NCBI GenBank assembly: GCA_903828685.1
Contig: CAIKNB010000015.1
Location: 1-13,367 of the forward strand
DNA: 13,367 nucleotides
Source of the DNA: Candidatus Uhrbacteria bacterium
Lineage (GTDB): Bacteria > Patescibacteriota > Patescibacteriia > 2-12-FULL-60-25
Direction of reading: 5' to 3'
A program made the translations under genes and the position numbers. Position 1 is the stretch's first letter, and every line of letters begins with the position of its first letter. Positions 1 through 7,331 of this stretch are shown here, piece after piece. Below the pieces are notes generated by a model. It saw only the letters and a list, made by a program, of their open reading frames with translations. It was not told where the DNA came from and ran no database searches.

Positions 1-1
1 C

Positions 2-334
2 GTCGAAGCTCTCGGCGTCATCGCAACCGAAGCTCCGCTGGACGACGGCACGCTGCTCATTGGCAGGCTGAAAAAGCTGGGCGTAAAAGTCATGATTAAG
101 ACCAAGGTGGTCAACATCGGCGAGCATTTTGTGGCGGTAGAAGGACCAAAGGGACCGGCCGAACTCAAAGCCGCGACCGTGGTGCTGTGCTTGGGCGCGC
201 GCCCGGACAATGTACTGGCCGAGACTTTCAAGCCCGTGGTCAAACAAGTCATCACCATAGGCGATGCGCTTAAGGCCAGGCGCGTGACTGATGCGGTGCT
301 GGAAGGCGCACTGGCTGCTGTTTCGCTGGGATAA
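2..334 (+). CDS. FAD/NAD(P)-dependent oxidoreductase, C-terminal fragment
   Basis: This is the 3' end of a gene entering from the left edge; the frame is open from base 2 to the TAA at 332-334, giving about 110 residues. The visible part matches the end of a pyridine-nucleotide-disulfide oxidoreductase domain. It has a short hydrophobic strand ending in VVLCLGARPDN (the strand-loop before the second FAD contact), then ITIGDALKARRVTDAVLEGA. That second stretch is the conserved FAD-binding 'GD' segment followed by the helix seen at the end of 2,4-dienoyl-CoA reductase/NADH:flavin oxidoreductase-type enzymes. The N-terminal dinucleotide-binding motifs lie outside the window, so the substrate cannot be read. 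The next gene starts 3 nt after the stop, so the two are probably co-transcribed. Family-level confidence is good, subfamily confidence is low. Confidence 0.75.
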   Translation, partial: VEALGVIATEAPLDDGTLLIGRLKKLGVKVMIKTKVVNIGEHFVAVEGPKGPAELKAATVVLCLGARPDNVLAETFKPVVKQVITIGDALKARRVTDAVLEGALAAVSLG

Positions 335-337
335 TTT

Positions 338-832
338 ATGCGACGGCGATTTTTGGTTCCGTTATTGGTTTTGGTTTGTGCTGCAGTCGCACTGGCCATC
401 TGGTTGTGTTGCACTGGGTTGCAGTCCGGCAAACCAGATTTGGGACTTTCCCCTGCTGCGTCGCATATCACGGTGCGCCGCGGCATATTTTATTCTTCCG
501 ACGAATCTAAAGAGCCTCTGGGATACCTAATCACCTTGAACGGCGCCGTAAATCTGACTTTTTTGGCCACGCAGGAAATCGAGGAACAACCGCGTGATCT
601 GTTGCCCATAATCCAAGGCCAGACGATTCGAACCGATGAGTACGATTGGACCGGACTCAAGACGCGAATCAACTACGTGAAATCAGACCGCCAATTGCAG
701 ATCGTGCGCGAGATCGAAGCGCAGGACGAGAATGCCACGGACACAGAATCTACCGACTTGCCGACCGAAGTCCTCATGACCACAAGCATCCCGCCGGGCG
801 CGACTTTCGATTTCCAAGATCTCAAACAGTAA
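338..832 (+). CDS. Membrane-anchored protein of unknown function
   Basis: A 164-residue protein that I do not recognise. Residues 2-4 are Arg, followed by a hydrophobic stretch at about 5-24 (LVPLLVLVCAAVALAIWL) that should act as an uncleaved signal anchor or signal peptide. Two cysteines (CC) sit at its end, but the residues before them (IWL) do not make a proper lipobox, so a lipoprotein is unlikely. The rest is a soluble extracytoplasmic domain of mixed strands and charged residues, ending in an acidic Thr/Glu/Asp segment. The start lies 3 nt after the oxidoreductase stop and has no Shine-Dalgarno, which suggests translational coupling. The next gene begins within 55 nt. Orphan or lineage-restricted status is an inference from my failure to recognise it. 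Confidence 0.7.
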   Translation: MRRRFLVPLLVLVCAAVALAIWLCCTGLQSGKPDLGLSPAASHITVRRGIFYSSDESKEPLGYLITLNGAVNLTFLATQEIEEQPRDLLPIIQGQTIRTDEYDWTGLKTRINYVKSDRQLQIVREIEAQDENATDTESTDLPTEVLMTTSIPPGATFDFQDLKQ

Positions 833-847
833 GTCGCACTAAAATCT

Positions 848-878
848 CTGGCGACCATGCCTGCAAACATGGTATTCT
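848..878 (+). promoter_or_regulatory. Possible internal promoter before the glycosyltransferase gene
   Basis: An extended -10 (TGGTATTCT, hexamer 873-878) follows a weak -35-like TGGCGA at 849-854 with 18 bp between them. A start site about 7 nt downstream would fall at about 885, at or just before the ATG at 887. A 6-bp inverted repeat (ACCATG at 854-859, CATGGT at 868-873, 8-nt loop) overlaps this spacer and could be an operator. All elements are individually weak. Confidence 0.3.
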
Positions 879-886
879 GTTGGCGT

Positions 887-2239
887 ATGATCCATGAGGA
901 AACGCTCCATCACCACCATAACAACGCCTACATCGTGTCTGTGAACATGGGTTACGGGCATGAGCGCGCAGCTTACGGCTTACGCGATCTGGCTCACGGC
1001 GGTATCATCACGGCCAACGCTTATCCCGGAATCCCGCTCAAAGACAAAAAGCTTTGGGCCGAGAGCCGCCGACTCTACGAATTCATTTCGCGCCTCAAAC
1101 CAATCCCGGTGGTCGGCGATGCGCTGTTCGAAGTCATGGACAAGCTGCAGCGCATCAAACCGTTTTATCCGCGCCGCGACCTATCGGCGCCCAGCATGCA
1201 GGTTGAACAGACGTATTACTTCATCGAAAAGCTCGGGCTGTGCAAGCACCTGATCGAAAAGCTTTCCAAAAAGCCGCTGCCTCTGATCTGCACATTTTTC
1301 ATGCCAGCATTCGCAGCCGAGATTTACGATTACCCGGGCGACATCTACATCGTGGTCTGTGACGCTGATATGGCGCGTGCCTGGGTGCCGCGCGACCCGC
1401 GCAAAAGCCGCATAAAATATTTCGCACCAAACGGACGCGTGGTGGAACGTCTGCGCTTGTACGGCGTGCGCTCGGAAAATATTTTCTTTACGGGCTTCCC
1501 CTTACCCAAAGAACTCATCGGCGGTCCTGAGGGCGCGGTCATCAAAAAGGATTTGGTTGCGCGTCTGTGCAATCTTGATCCCAACGGCATCTTCATGGAC
1601 AAATATATCCACACGCTGGAGACCGAACTCGGACCCGGCACCTGTCCCATCCGTTCAGACCATCCTTTAACTCTGACCTTTGCCATCGGCGGCGCCGGCG
1701 CACAAAAGAATCTGGGCAAGACCGTGCTGGAAAGCCTGCGCCTTAAGATCAAGAAAAACGAAATCATGTTCAGGCTCGTGGCCGGAACCAAGAAAGAAAT
1801 CGCCGAAAGTTTCACCAGGACCATTAGGGAATTCGGACTCGGTCCGCGACTGGGCAAGAATTTGTTTGTGGATTATTTTCACGATCGTCCTTCGTATTTC
1901 CTCAAATTCAGCAAGATTTTGCGCAAGAGCGATATCCTGTGGACCAAACCGAGCGAACTTTCGTTTTACTGCGGCGCTGGCATCCCTATCATCATGGCGC
2001 CATCCATCGGTTCGCAAGAACAATTCAACCGCATCTGGCTCAAGGAGGTCGGCGGCGGCGTGACGCAGAACGATCCGCGCTATACCAGCGAATGGCTGAA
2101 CGACTGGGTGCAGAGCGGCGGCTTGGCGCGTATCGCCTGGAGCGGTTATGTGGAAGCGCCGACGCACGGTTCGTACCGCATCGAAAGCGTGATGACTGGC
2201 GAAAAGATAGAATTGCCCAAACTTCCGCTCATCGTCTAA
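887..2239 (+). CDS. GT-B fold glycosyltransferase, MurG/MGDG-synthase-like
   Basis: This 450-residue predicted cytoplasmic protein has no membrane segment. Near the N-terminus is VNMGYGHERAA (residues about 19-29), in the place of the glycine-rich GxGH acceptor-side loop of GT28-type enzymes (MurG, MGDG synthase). A second-domain strand ends in GGAGAQKN (about 268-275). The segment TKPSELSFYCGAGIP (about 353-367), followed by a QxxN (378-381) and a Gly-rich turn, resembles the nucleotide-sugar binding region of MurG-like proteins. I infer transfer of a sugar to a lipid or cell-wall acceptor; donor and acceptor are unknown. The adjacent uppP (7 nt downstream) fits use of undecaprenyl phosphate, but this is context only. 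The open frame extends to an ATG at 857 (10 more residues). I chose 887 because the conserved core begins soon after it and a possible promoter points to it; neither start has a Shine-Dalgarno. A His-rich HHHH lies just before the first strand. Confidence 0.65.
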   Translation: MIHEETLHHHHNNAYIVSVNMGYGHERAAYGLRDLAHGGIITANAYPGIPLKDKKLWAESRRLYEFISRLKPIPVVGDALFEVMDKLQRIKPFYPRRDLSAPSMQVEQTYYFIEKLGLCKHLIEKLSKKPLPLICTFFMPAFAAEIYDYPGDIYIVVCDADMARAWVPRDPRKSRIKYFAPNGRVVERLRLYGVRSENIFFTGFPLPKELIGGPEGAVIKKDLVARLCNLDPNGIFMDKYIHTLETELGPGTCPIRSDHPLTLTFAIGGAGAQKNLGKTVLESLRLKIKKNEIMFRLVAGTKKEIAESFTRTIREFGLGPRLGKNLFVDYFHDRPSYFLKFSKILRKSDILWTKPSELSFYCGAGIPIIMAPSIGSQEQFNRIWLKEVGGGVTQNDPRYTSEWLNDWVQSGGLARIAWSGYVEAPTHGSYRIESVMTGEKIELPKLPLIV

Positions 2240-2246
2240 ACTGAAT

Positions 2247-3071
2247 ATGCATATTATGCTTACAGCCATCCAAAGCTTATCTTTAGGTATAGTAGAAGGC
2301 TTGACCGAGTTTTTGCCCGTGTCCTCTTCCGGCCATCTTATCCTGGTGCGCGAACTATTCGGCGTCAATTCGCAGAGTGGTCTGGCGTTCGACGCCGTGT
2401 TGCAACTCGGCACCATCCTCGCGGTCTACATCTACTTCCGACGCGACGTATGGAATCTGATTTTGGCGGCATGGAACATGGCTACCGGCGCCTGGCGCAA
2501 AGTCAGCCAGGAAGAGCAGACTTTGCTCTATGGCATCATCTTGGGCACGGTTCCTGCTTTGGTTTTGGGATTGCTGCTGCAGAAGGCTATGGATACGATC
2601 TTCCGCAGCGCTTTGTTGGTCGCCTGCACGCTCATCGCCGGCAGCCTATTGTTTTTTTTGGCCGAACACTACGCGCGGCTGAAGCATCATGCGGTATCGG
2701 TTAAACAAGCCTGGTGGATCGGCTGTTTCCAAGTCTTGGCGCTCGTGCCCGGAGTGTCGCGTTCCGGTTCCACTATCAGCGGCGGTCTCTTTTTGGGCCT
2801 TAAGCGCGAGACCGCTACGCGTTTCAGTTTTCTTCTTTCATTGCCCATCATCACAGGCAGCGGCTTGCTCAAACTCTGGGACATCCATAAACACGGCGCC
2901 ACCGATTTTACTTGGTTCGGCTTGGCGCTGGGTTTTGCCGCGTCTTTTGCGGTCGGCTATCTATGCATCGCCTGGCTCATCAAATATCTGAAAAATAATT
3001 CGCTCAAAGTCTTCGCGTGGTATCGGATAGCTTTAGCGTTCGTGGTTTTGGCCATCTTGGCCGTCAGATAG
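2247..3071 (+). CDS. uppP: Undecaprenyl-diphosphatase UppP (BacA)
   Basis: An integral membrane enzyme of 274 residues that dephosphorylates undecaprenyl pyrophosphate to the monophosphate, regenerating the lipid carrier for peptidoglycan and other envelope glycans; overexpression gives bacitracin resistance in known bacteria. Both family signatures are present: EGLTEFLPVSSSGH (residues 17-30, with Glu17, Glu21 and His30) and PGVSRSGST (168-176, with Arg172). Several hydrophobic helices fill the rest, including about 90-112, 121-139, 190-208 and 220-274. The length is normal for the family (about 265-275). The start is ATG 2247, 7 nt after the glycosyltransferase stop; a second in-frame ATG at 2256 is also possible. 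No Shine-Dalgarno is visible, so translation is probably coupled to the upstream gene. The gene ends 12 nt from the convergent mgtA stop, with no clear terminator between. Confidence 0.96.
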   Translation: MHIMLTAIQSLSLGIVEGLTEFLPVSSSGHLILVRELFGVNSQSGLAFDAVLQLGTILAVYIYFRRDVWNLILAAWNMATGAWRKVSQEEQTLLYGIILGTVPALVLGLLLQKAMDTIFRSALLVACTLIAGSLLFFLAEHYARLKHHAVSVKQAWWIGCFQVLALVPGVSRSGSTISGGLFLGLKRETATRFSFLLSLPIITGSGLLKLWDIHKHGATDFTWFGLALGFAASFAVGYLCIAWLIKYLKNNSLKVFAWYRIALAFVVLAILAVR

Positions 3072-3083
3072 TTCAAGCGCTGT

Positions 3084-5702
3084 TTAATCCCAACCGTAGC
3101 GCTGCACGAACCAGTTCTTCACGAACTGCGTGATGAGGAAATAGGTCAGCAAGAAACCCGCCAGGATAAGCCAGAAGAGAGCGGGCAAAGGCGCAAAGCC
3201 GAAGGTCGAGGCCAGCGGCGAGAACGGAAGCCAGATGCCGAATGCCACGATGGCCAGCGTGGTCAGCGTTAAAGGCAAACTGGCGCTGCTCTGCAAGAAC
3301 GGGATCTTTTTTGTGCGGATGATATGCACGATGAGCGTTTGGGTGATGAGCGATTCCACGAACCAACCGGTGTGGAACAAGGTCGGGTTGCCCCAGCAAT
3401 TGAAAACGTAAAGCATGACAAAATAAGTGCCGTAATCGAAGATCGAACTCAAAGGACCGATGAATAGTACGAAACGCGCCAGGTTGCTGATCCTCCATTG
3501 CCGCGGTTTGAGCAGATAATCCTCGTCCACGCTGTCAGTCGGAATGCTGACCTGCGAAAAATCATACATCAGATTATTGATGATGATTTGCAGCGGCAGC
3601 ATGGGCAAGAATGGCAAAAAGATGCTGCCGCCGACTACGCTGAACATGTTGCCGAAGTTGGAGCTGGCCGTCATCTTGATGTATTTGGTGATGTTGCCAA
3701 AAGCGCGCCGTCCTTCGAGTACGCCTTCCTTGAGTATCATCAGACTTTTTTCCAGCAGGATGATGTCGGATGATTCTTTAGCCACGTCAACCGCTCCTTC
3801 TACGGAAATGCCCACGTCAGCTGCTTCGAGCGCCGGCGCGTCGTTGATGCCATCGCCCATGAAACCCACGACGTGGCCGTTTTTTTGCAGGGCTTGGATT
3901 ACGCGGCTTTTGTGCGCCGGTTCAAGCTTGTCGAACACATTAGCGATTTCAACGGCTTTCTGCAGCGCTGCATCATCCATATTTTCGATTTCGTTGCCTT
4001 TGAGGTAGCCCGTGATCTCGAGCTTCACTTCTTTGCAGATTTTGCGCGTGACGAGTTCGTTATCGCCGGTCAGGATCTTTACTTTGACGCCGTGATTCTG
4101 CAATTCCTTGATGGCATTAGCGGCCGAAACTTTGGGCGGATCGAGGAAAGCTAAGAAGCCGAGCAGCGTCAATCCGCTTTCATCAACTACGCTATAGGTG
4201 CTTTTAGCCGTAGGTACGGATTTGCTGGCTAAGGCTATGAGGCGGAAACCTTCGGAGCTCAATTTTTGGACCAAATCGTCTTTGCTATCGTGATGTGTTT
4301 TATCCAGTGCCATGGCGCGATTTCCGACCTGGACTTTGGTGCAGGCGGCCAAAACTTCCTCAACTGCGCCTTTGCAGATCAAAACGTGTTTGCCTTCGCA
4401 ATCCTGTACCGCGACCGACATGCGACGGCGTTTGAAGTCGAACGGGATCTCGTCGATTTTTTCGTATTTCTTAGCCACGCTTTTGACTTTGGCGTCGTGG
4501 TTCAGCACGGCCTCGTCCAGCATATTCTGCAATCCGGTCTGGAAAAAGCTGTTCAGGTAAGCGTATTCGAGCACGCGTGCGCTGTCTTCGCCTTTGATGT
4601 CTACGTGTTTGATGAGCACGACCTTGCCTTGCGTCAGAGTCCCGGTTTTGTCCGTGCACAGCACGTCCATGGCTCCGAAATCTTGAATAGCGTTTAGGCG
4701 CTTGACGATAACTTTTTTGGCCGACATGACGAGCGCCGCCTTGGACAGATTCACGGTCACGATCATGGGCAGCATCTCGGGAGTCAGACCTACGGCCACG
4801 GCCACGGCAAAGAGAAAAGCTTCGAGCCAATCCCCTTTGCTCAAACCATTGATGAAAAACACCAACGGCACCATGACAAAGATGAAACGCAGCATGAGCC
4901 AAGTGTAGCGTTGTACGCCTTTGTCGAAGCTGGTGGTCACGACGTGGCGCCCGACAAGATTGCCGGCGAGTTGGCCAAAGCGCGTGCGTGCGCCCGTTGC
5001 CACGATCACCCCCGTGGCGATTCCGCTCGACACGTTGTTGCCCATGAAGCAGATGTTCTGCAGCTCAAACGCGTTGTCCGGAAGTTTGGTTATGGCGGGT
5101 GCATGTTTTTCTACGGGCAGCGACTCGCCGGTCAGCGCAGCTTGATTGATGTACAAATCCTTGGAGTTGATGAGGCGCAAATCAGCTGGCACCATGTCAC
5201 CGGCCGAAAGCTCCACTACGTCTCCGGGCACGATGTTCTTGAGCGGGATTTCCAATTTCTTTCCGCCGCGGATGACCGTAGCCGTAGTGCGGATCAGCGA
5301 TTTTAGTTTTTCAGCAGCTGCATCAGCTCGTCGTTCCTGGATAAAGCGCAGCGACACGCTCAAGAAAAGCATGATTGAGATGATGGCGGCACCCTTAGTG
5401 TCGCCGGTACTCAAGGAGATGATGCCCAAGCTAAGCAGCAGTAGGAAAAGCGGATCCTTCAGGTTGCCCAGCAAATGCCAGAACCAGTTTTTGCGTCGTT
5501 CGATTACGGCTTCGTTGGTGCTGCATAAGATCAAGCGCCGCGCAGCTTCTTCTTGGCTCAAGCCTTCGGTAGCGGTTGCCAGCGCTGTTATAACTTCCTG
5601 CGGCGAACTCATGGCTGCCCACTCGACAGTGCGTTTCAGCTGCTCGTCGGAGCATATTCCGCCTGCGTTTTTGCGGTGTTTCGCCGGTTTGATTTTTTCC
5701 AT
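3084..5702 (-). CDS. mgtA: Magnesium-importing P-type ATPase (type IIIB)
   Basis: An 872-residue P-type ATPase of the MgtA/MgtB class, which imports Mg2+ across the cytoplasmic membrane at the cost of ATP. In order: a cytoplasmic N-terminus; transmembrane helices at about 84-97 and 103-119; the actuator-domain TGES at 191-194; helices at about 268-284 and 291-307, with GLTPEMLPM at 305-313; the phosphorylation motif DKTGTLT with Asp351; the nucleotide-domain KGA at 444-446; TGDN at 545-548; GDGIND at 616-621; then six C-terminal helices from about 665 to 865. LYDFSQVSIPTD in the C-terminal half is typical of MgtA. Length is close to E. coli MgtA (898). All catalytic residues are intact. The start has no Shine-Dalgarno and lies 12 nt after an excellent extended -10, so the leader is too short for any Mg2+-sensing riboswitch. 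Confidence 0.95.
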   Translation of the reverse strand: MEKIKPAKHRKNAGGICSDEQLKRTVEWAAMSSPQEVITALATATEGLSQEEAARRLILCSTNEAVIERRKNWFWHLLGNLKDPLFLLLLSLGIISLSTGDTKGAAIISIMLFLSVSLRFIQERRADAAAEKLKSLIRTTATVIRGGKKLEIPLKNIVPGDVVELSAGDMVPADLRLINSKDLYINQAALTGESLPVEKHAPAITKLPDNAFELQNICFMGNNVSSGIATGVIVATGARTRFGQLAGNLVGRHVVTTSFDKGVQRYTWLMLRFIFVMVPLVFFINGLSKGDWLEAFLFAVAVAVGLTPEMLPMIVTVNLSKAALVMSAKKVIVKRLNAIQDFGAMDVLCTDKTGTLTQGKVVLIKHVDIKGEDSARVLEYAYLNSFFQTGLQNMLDEAVLNHDAKVKSVAKKYEKIDEIPFDFKRRRMSVAVQDCEGKHVLICKGAVEEVLAACTKVQVGNRAMALDKTHHDSKDDLVQKLSSEGFRLIALASKSVPTAKSTYSVVDESGLTLLGFLAFLDPPKVSAANAIKELQNHGVKVKILTGDNELVTRKICKEVKLEITGYLKGNEIENMDDAALQKAVEIANVFDKLEPAHKSRVIQALQKNGHVVGFMGDGINDAPALEAADVGISVEGAVDVAKESSDIILLEKSLMILKEGVLEGRRAFGNITKYIKMTASSNFGNMFSVVGGSIFLPFLPMLPLQIIINNLMYDFSQVSIPTDSVDEDYLLKPRQWRISNLARFVLFIGPLSSIFDYGTYFVMLYVFNCWGNPTLFHTGWFVESLITQTLIVHIIRTKKIPFLQSSASLPLTLTTLAIVAFGIWLPFSPLASTFGFAPLPALFWLILAGFLLTYFLITQFVKNWFVQRYGWD

Positions 5703-5714
5703 AGTTGTTGACGC

Positions 5715-5723
5715 ATTATAGCA
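5715..5723 (-). promoter_or_regulatory. Extended -10 promoter of mgtA
   Basis: On the minus strand the sequence reads TGCTATAAT, a perfect consensus -10 (5720-5715) with the TG extension. The hexamer expected 17 bp upstream (TAGTCT) is a poor -35, which the extension could compensate for. The start site would be about 5708, leaving a leader of about 6 nt before the ATG at 5702. Confidence 0.65.
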
Positions 5724-5742
5724 AGGTAAAGGCGAACAGACT

Positions 5743-5768
5743 AAAAACCCCGACGTGATGTCGGGGTT
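5743..5768 (-). terminator. Intrinsic terminator after the small secreted protein gene
   Basis: A perfect 9-bp stem (AACCCCGAC at 5746-5754, GTCGGGGTT at 5760-5768, 5-nt loop) is followed on the minus strand by a run of five T (5747-5743, overlapping the stem base). It lies 12 nt beyond the stop codon of the upstream gene and immediately before the mgtA promoter, so it insulates mgtA from read-through. Confidence 0.88.
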
Positions 5769-5780
5769 GATGTTTTGATG

Positions 5781-6236
5781 TTATTTTGCCGCGGCCAGAA
5801 AGGCGTCCCTGATCCTTACAACGGATTTGTCGTATGAATGTTTAACAGCCGCTAAGCCATTGCTCCCATAGCCGCAATACGGCTGTTGCATGGCCGACCA
5901 AACTATATCAATCTTATCGCGATAAGTCTGCGCAGCTGCATCATGACCGGGACGCTTGGCAATGTCTGAATCCATGGTTTTAACCGTCTGGTTATGTAGA
6001 GCAATCATGCCGGCTGTTAAACAGCGGGTAGTGGCATTGGTGAAGCTCTTTTCGTCCGCCCCCGGGATTTGCGACACCGACATTTTGTAGGTTGTCTTTT
6101 TTTTGGTTGTCTTGGCAGCTACAACCTTCTTTTTGACGGTTTTAGTTTTTGCCTGGACGATTGCCGGATTAAACATGCAAAAAACCACGAAGGTGGCAGT
6201 CAACACAGCCAAAAATTTGGTTACTTTATTACTCAT
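5781..6236 (-). CDS. Small secreted Lys-rich protein with two cysteines, unknown function
   Basis: From ATG 6236 this is 151 residues. It begins with a clear signal peptide: MSNKVTK, a hydrophobic core to about residue 25, and an AxA-like cleavage site after IVQA (Ala29). Then comes a very basic Lys/Thr/Val linker (about 30-51) and a compact domain with only two cysteines, Cys72 (TTRCLTAG) and Cys121 (QPYCGYG), which could form one disulfide outside the cytoplasm. The Trp/Tyr/Gly-rich segment around IVWSAMQQPYCGYGSNG looks like the most constrained part. I do not know the family; the basic linker may contact the negatively charged wall or DNA (inference). The frame runs upstream to 6350, but that extension contains the promoter. 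ATG 6242 (MHM) is an alternative; 6236 gives the more ordinary signal peptide. The gene has its own promoter and terminator, so it is monocistronic. Confidence 0.8.
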   Translation of the reverse strand: MSNKVTKFLAVLTATFVVFCMFNPAIVQAKTKTVKKKVVAAKTTKKKTTYKMSVSQIPGADEKSFTNATTRCLTAGMIALHNQTVKTMDSDIAKRPGHDAAAQTYRDKIDIVWSAMQQPYCGYGSNGLAAVKHSYDKSVVRIRDAFLAAAK

Positions 6237-6242
6237 GTGCAT

Positions 6243-6271
6243 AGTATATACAAACCTATACAACCTGTAAA
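6243..6271 (-). promoter_or_regulatory. Promoter of the small secreted protein gene
   Basis: On the minus strand, -35 TTTACA (6271-6266), a 17-bp spacer and -10 TATACT (6248-6243) are near consensus with optimal spacing. The predicted start site (about 6236) coincides with the ATG at 6236, so the mRNA should be leaderless. Confidence 0.7.
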
Positions 6272-6279
6272 CCGTAAAG

Positions 6280-6825
6280 TTACACTGCGTTTGGCAGCTT
6301 TGCTTGCAGGCGTTGGGCGCGTTTTTGCCACATAGCAAGGCTGATTTCATACACGCCGAATAGCGCAGCGGTATAAAACAGATCGCCCATCAAGGCGTTG
6401 CGGAAAAATGGCAAAGCCAGGACATAGCACTGCAGCAATCCAGACAAAGATTTGGCGTACCAGGGCGAAAATTGCCACACTGCCCAGTTGGTTACGAGAA
6501 AAAACATGGACGAAGCCGTCAATCCGGAAAGCAAAGTCATTGCCGGATGTTCGAACTTCCGTATAACCAAGGAAAGGCATACGGCCAAGGCCAGACTGCC
6601 GTAAACCGCCAACATAAGCTGGGGTTGGTAAAAGCCGATTAAGCAGTCCCCTAGCAGCATGGAAACCAGAGTGAGCGCCGTGCCCCTGCGTAAACCCAGA
6701 ACATAGCCGGAGAAAAGCGCGATGGCCACAAGCGGCGTGAAGTTCCAGGCATGCGGCAGAACGCGTCCGGCTACGCCTAAACCGATGAGAACTGCAGATA
6801 AGATGATCCGTTTGGTAAGGGACAT
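6280..6825 (-). CDS. DUF6580-like integral membrane protein, ECF S-component-like
   Basis: A 181-residue membrane protein with about five or six hydrophobic segments (roughly 7-20, 29-47, 50-65, 72-88, 96-118, 129-143 and 150-165). The start RVLPHAWNFTP (21-31), then LGD (58-60), GFYQPQLMLAVYGS, FFLVTNWAVW (108-117) and ALPFFRNALMGDLFY (137-151) match what I know of the DUF6580 family, small membrane proteins that resemble substrate-binding S components of ECF vitamin transporters. The Asn/Trp and Phe-Phe-Arg-Asn segments are candidate ligand or partner contacts. The gene starts 5 nt after the stop of the DUF4430-like gene, so the pair is translationally linked. I rejected the longer frame to 6858 because it would overlap that gene. 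No Shine-Dalgarno; the start context is CATATG. No EcfA/EcfT genes are in the window. Confidence 0.72.
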   Translation of the reverse strand: MSLTKRIILSAVLIGLGVAGRVLPHAWNFTPLVAIALFSGYVLGLRRGTALTLVSMLLGDCLIGFYQPQLMLAVYGSLALAVCLSLVIRKFEHPAMTLLSGLTASSMFFLVTNWAVWQFSPWYAKSLSGLLQCYVLALPFFRNALMGDLFYTAALFGVYEISLAMWQKRAQRLQAKLPNAV

Positions 6826-6830
6826 ATGTT

Positions 6831-7280
6831 CTATTGCTGCGCCGCCAGTAGCTTCCATTCGATATTGTCGCCTGATTTGAGCGGCGTGCTGCTCGCGCCT
6901 TTTTGGCTGTAAGCATTATTCACCCAGAACTGCCACCAAGCTTTGTTCTTCGGATCCTTAATGCCGTTGATGCTCTGGATGAATACGCCCATGTCGCCGC
7001 CGTAATCCTTGTATTCCAGTTTCATGGATTGTTTGTCGGCAACATACTTCAGAGCGTCGAAAGCCGTCATGCCTTGGTGCCACGGGATAGCGGAAAGCGT
7101 CGTGACTTTGCCGTTTTCAAAATCCACCATCACGCTGACGTTTGAAGCGGCCGATGCAATTACAGCCAATGAAGGCTGTGGCTTGGGAGGTGGGTTTGCC
7201 GCCGGCAGCAATCGGGCAAAACTGAATCCCAACAAAAATATGAATGCCGCGAGCAAAACCTTATAAGCGACTTTTTTCAT
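6831..7280 (-). CDS. DUF4430 (transcobalamin-like C-terminal domain) exported protein
   Basis: A 149-residue protein with an N-terminal signal anchor or signal peptide (MKKVAYK then hydrophobic residues about 8-22), a Pro-rich linker (about 29-37) and one globular domain. The domain shows the DUF4430 pattern: a sheet strand (VSVMVDFENGK), TAFDALKYV (72-80) in the place of 'TvldaLk', SINGI at 103-107, WWQFWVNN (115-122) and PLKSGDNIEWKL (133-144). This domain is related to the C-terminal part of transcobalamin/intrinsic factor and is often coupled to membrane vitamin uptake proteins, which fits the DUF6580-like gene starting 5 nt downstream. I infer an extracytoplasmic ligand-binding partner for that membrane protein; cobalamin or another ligand is not shown by sequence. 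The start (CATATGAAA, no Shine-Dalgarno) is fixed by the signal peptide. Confidence 0.85.
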   Translation of the reverse strand: MKKVAYKVLLAAFIFLLGFSFARLLPAANPPPKPQPSLAVIASAASNVSVMVDFENGKVTTLSAIPWHQGMTAFDALKYVADKQSMKLEYKDYGGDMGVFIQSINGIKDPKNKAWWQFWVNNAYSQKGASSTPLKSGDNIEWKLLAAQQ

Positions 7281-7331
7281 ATGTTTTCATGGCGGCATTT
7301 ACTCACGCCGTCCAGTAAGAGTCAAAATATT

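Noticed and set aside
388..406. Lipoprotein signal in the unknown membrane protein
   Set aside because: The residues before the CC pair (Ile-Trp-Leu) do not fit a lipobox.
886..891. TATGAT as a -10 for the glycosyltransferase gene
   Set aside because: It overlaps the chosen ATG and has no -35 at a suitable distance; the TATTCT at 873-878 fits better.
3076..3103. AGCGCT/AGCGCT inverted repeat between uppP and mgtA as a bidirectional terminator
   Set aside because: It has only 6 bp, a 16-nt loop, and no T-run on either side.
3498..5721. Long plus-strand open frames opposite mgtA
   Set aside because: They are antisense shadows of a complete P-type ATPase whose motifs are all intact on the minus strand.
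6237..6350. Longer start for the small secreted protein
   Set aside because: It would bury the signal peptide and overlap the promoter at 6243-6271 and the end of the upstream gene.
6826..6858. Longer start for the DUF6580-like protein
   Set aside because: It would overlap the end of the DUF4430-like gene; the conserved core starts after 6825, which lies 5 nt past that stop.
7292..7330. TTGACT before the DUF4430-like gene as a promoter -35
   Set aside because: The best -10 candidate at 17-18 bp (TAAATG) matches only three positions, so it is not reliable enough to list.
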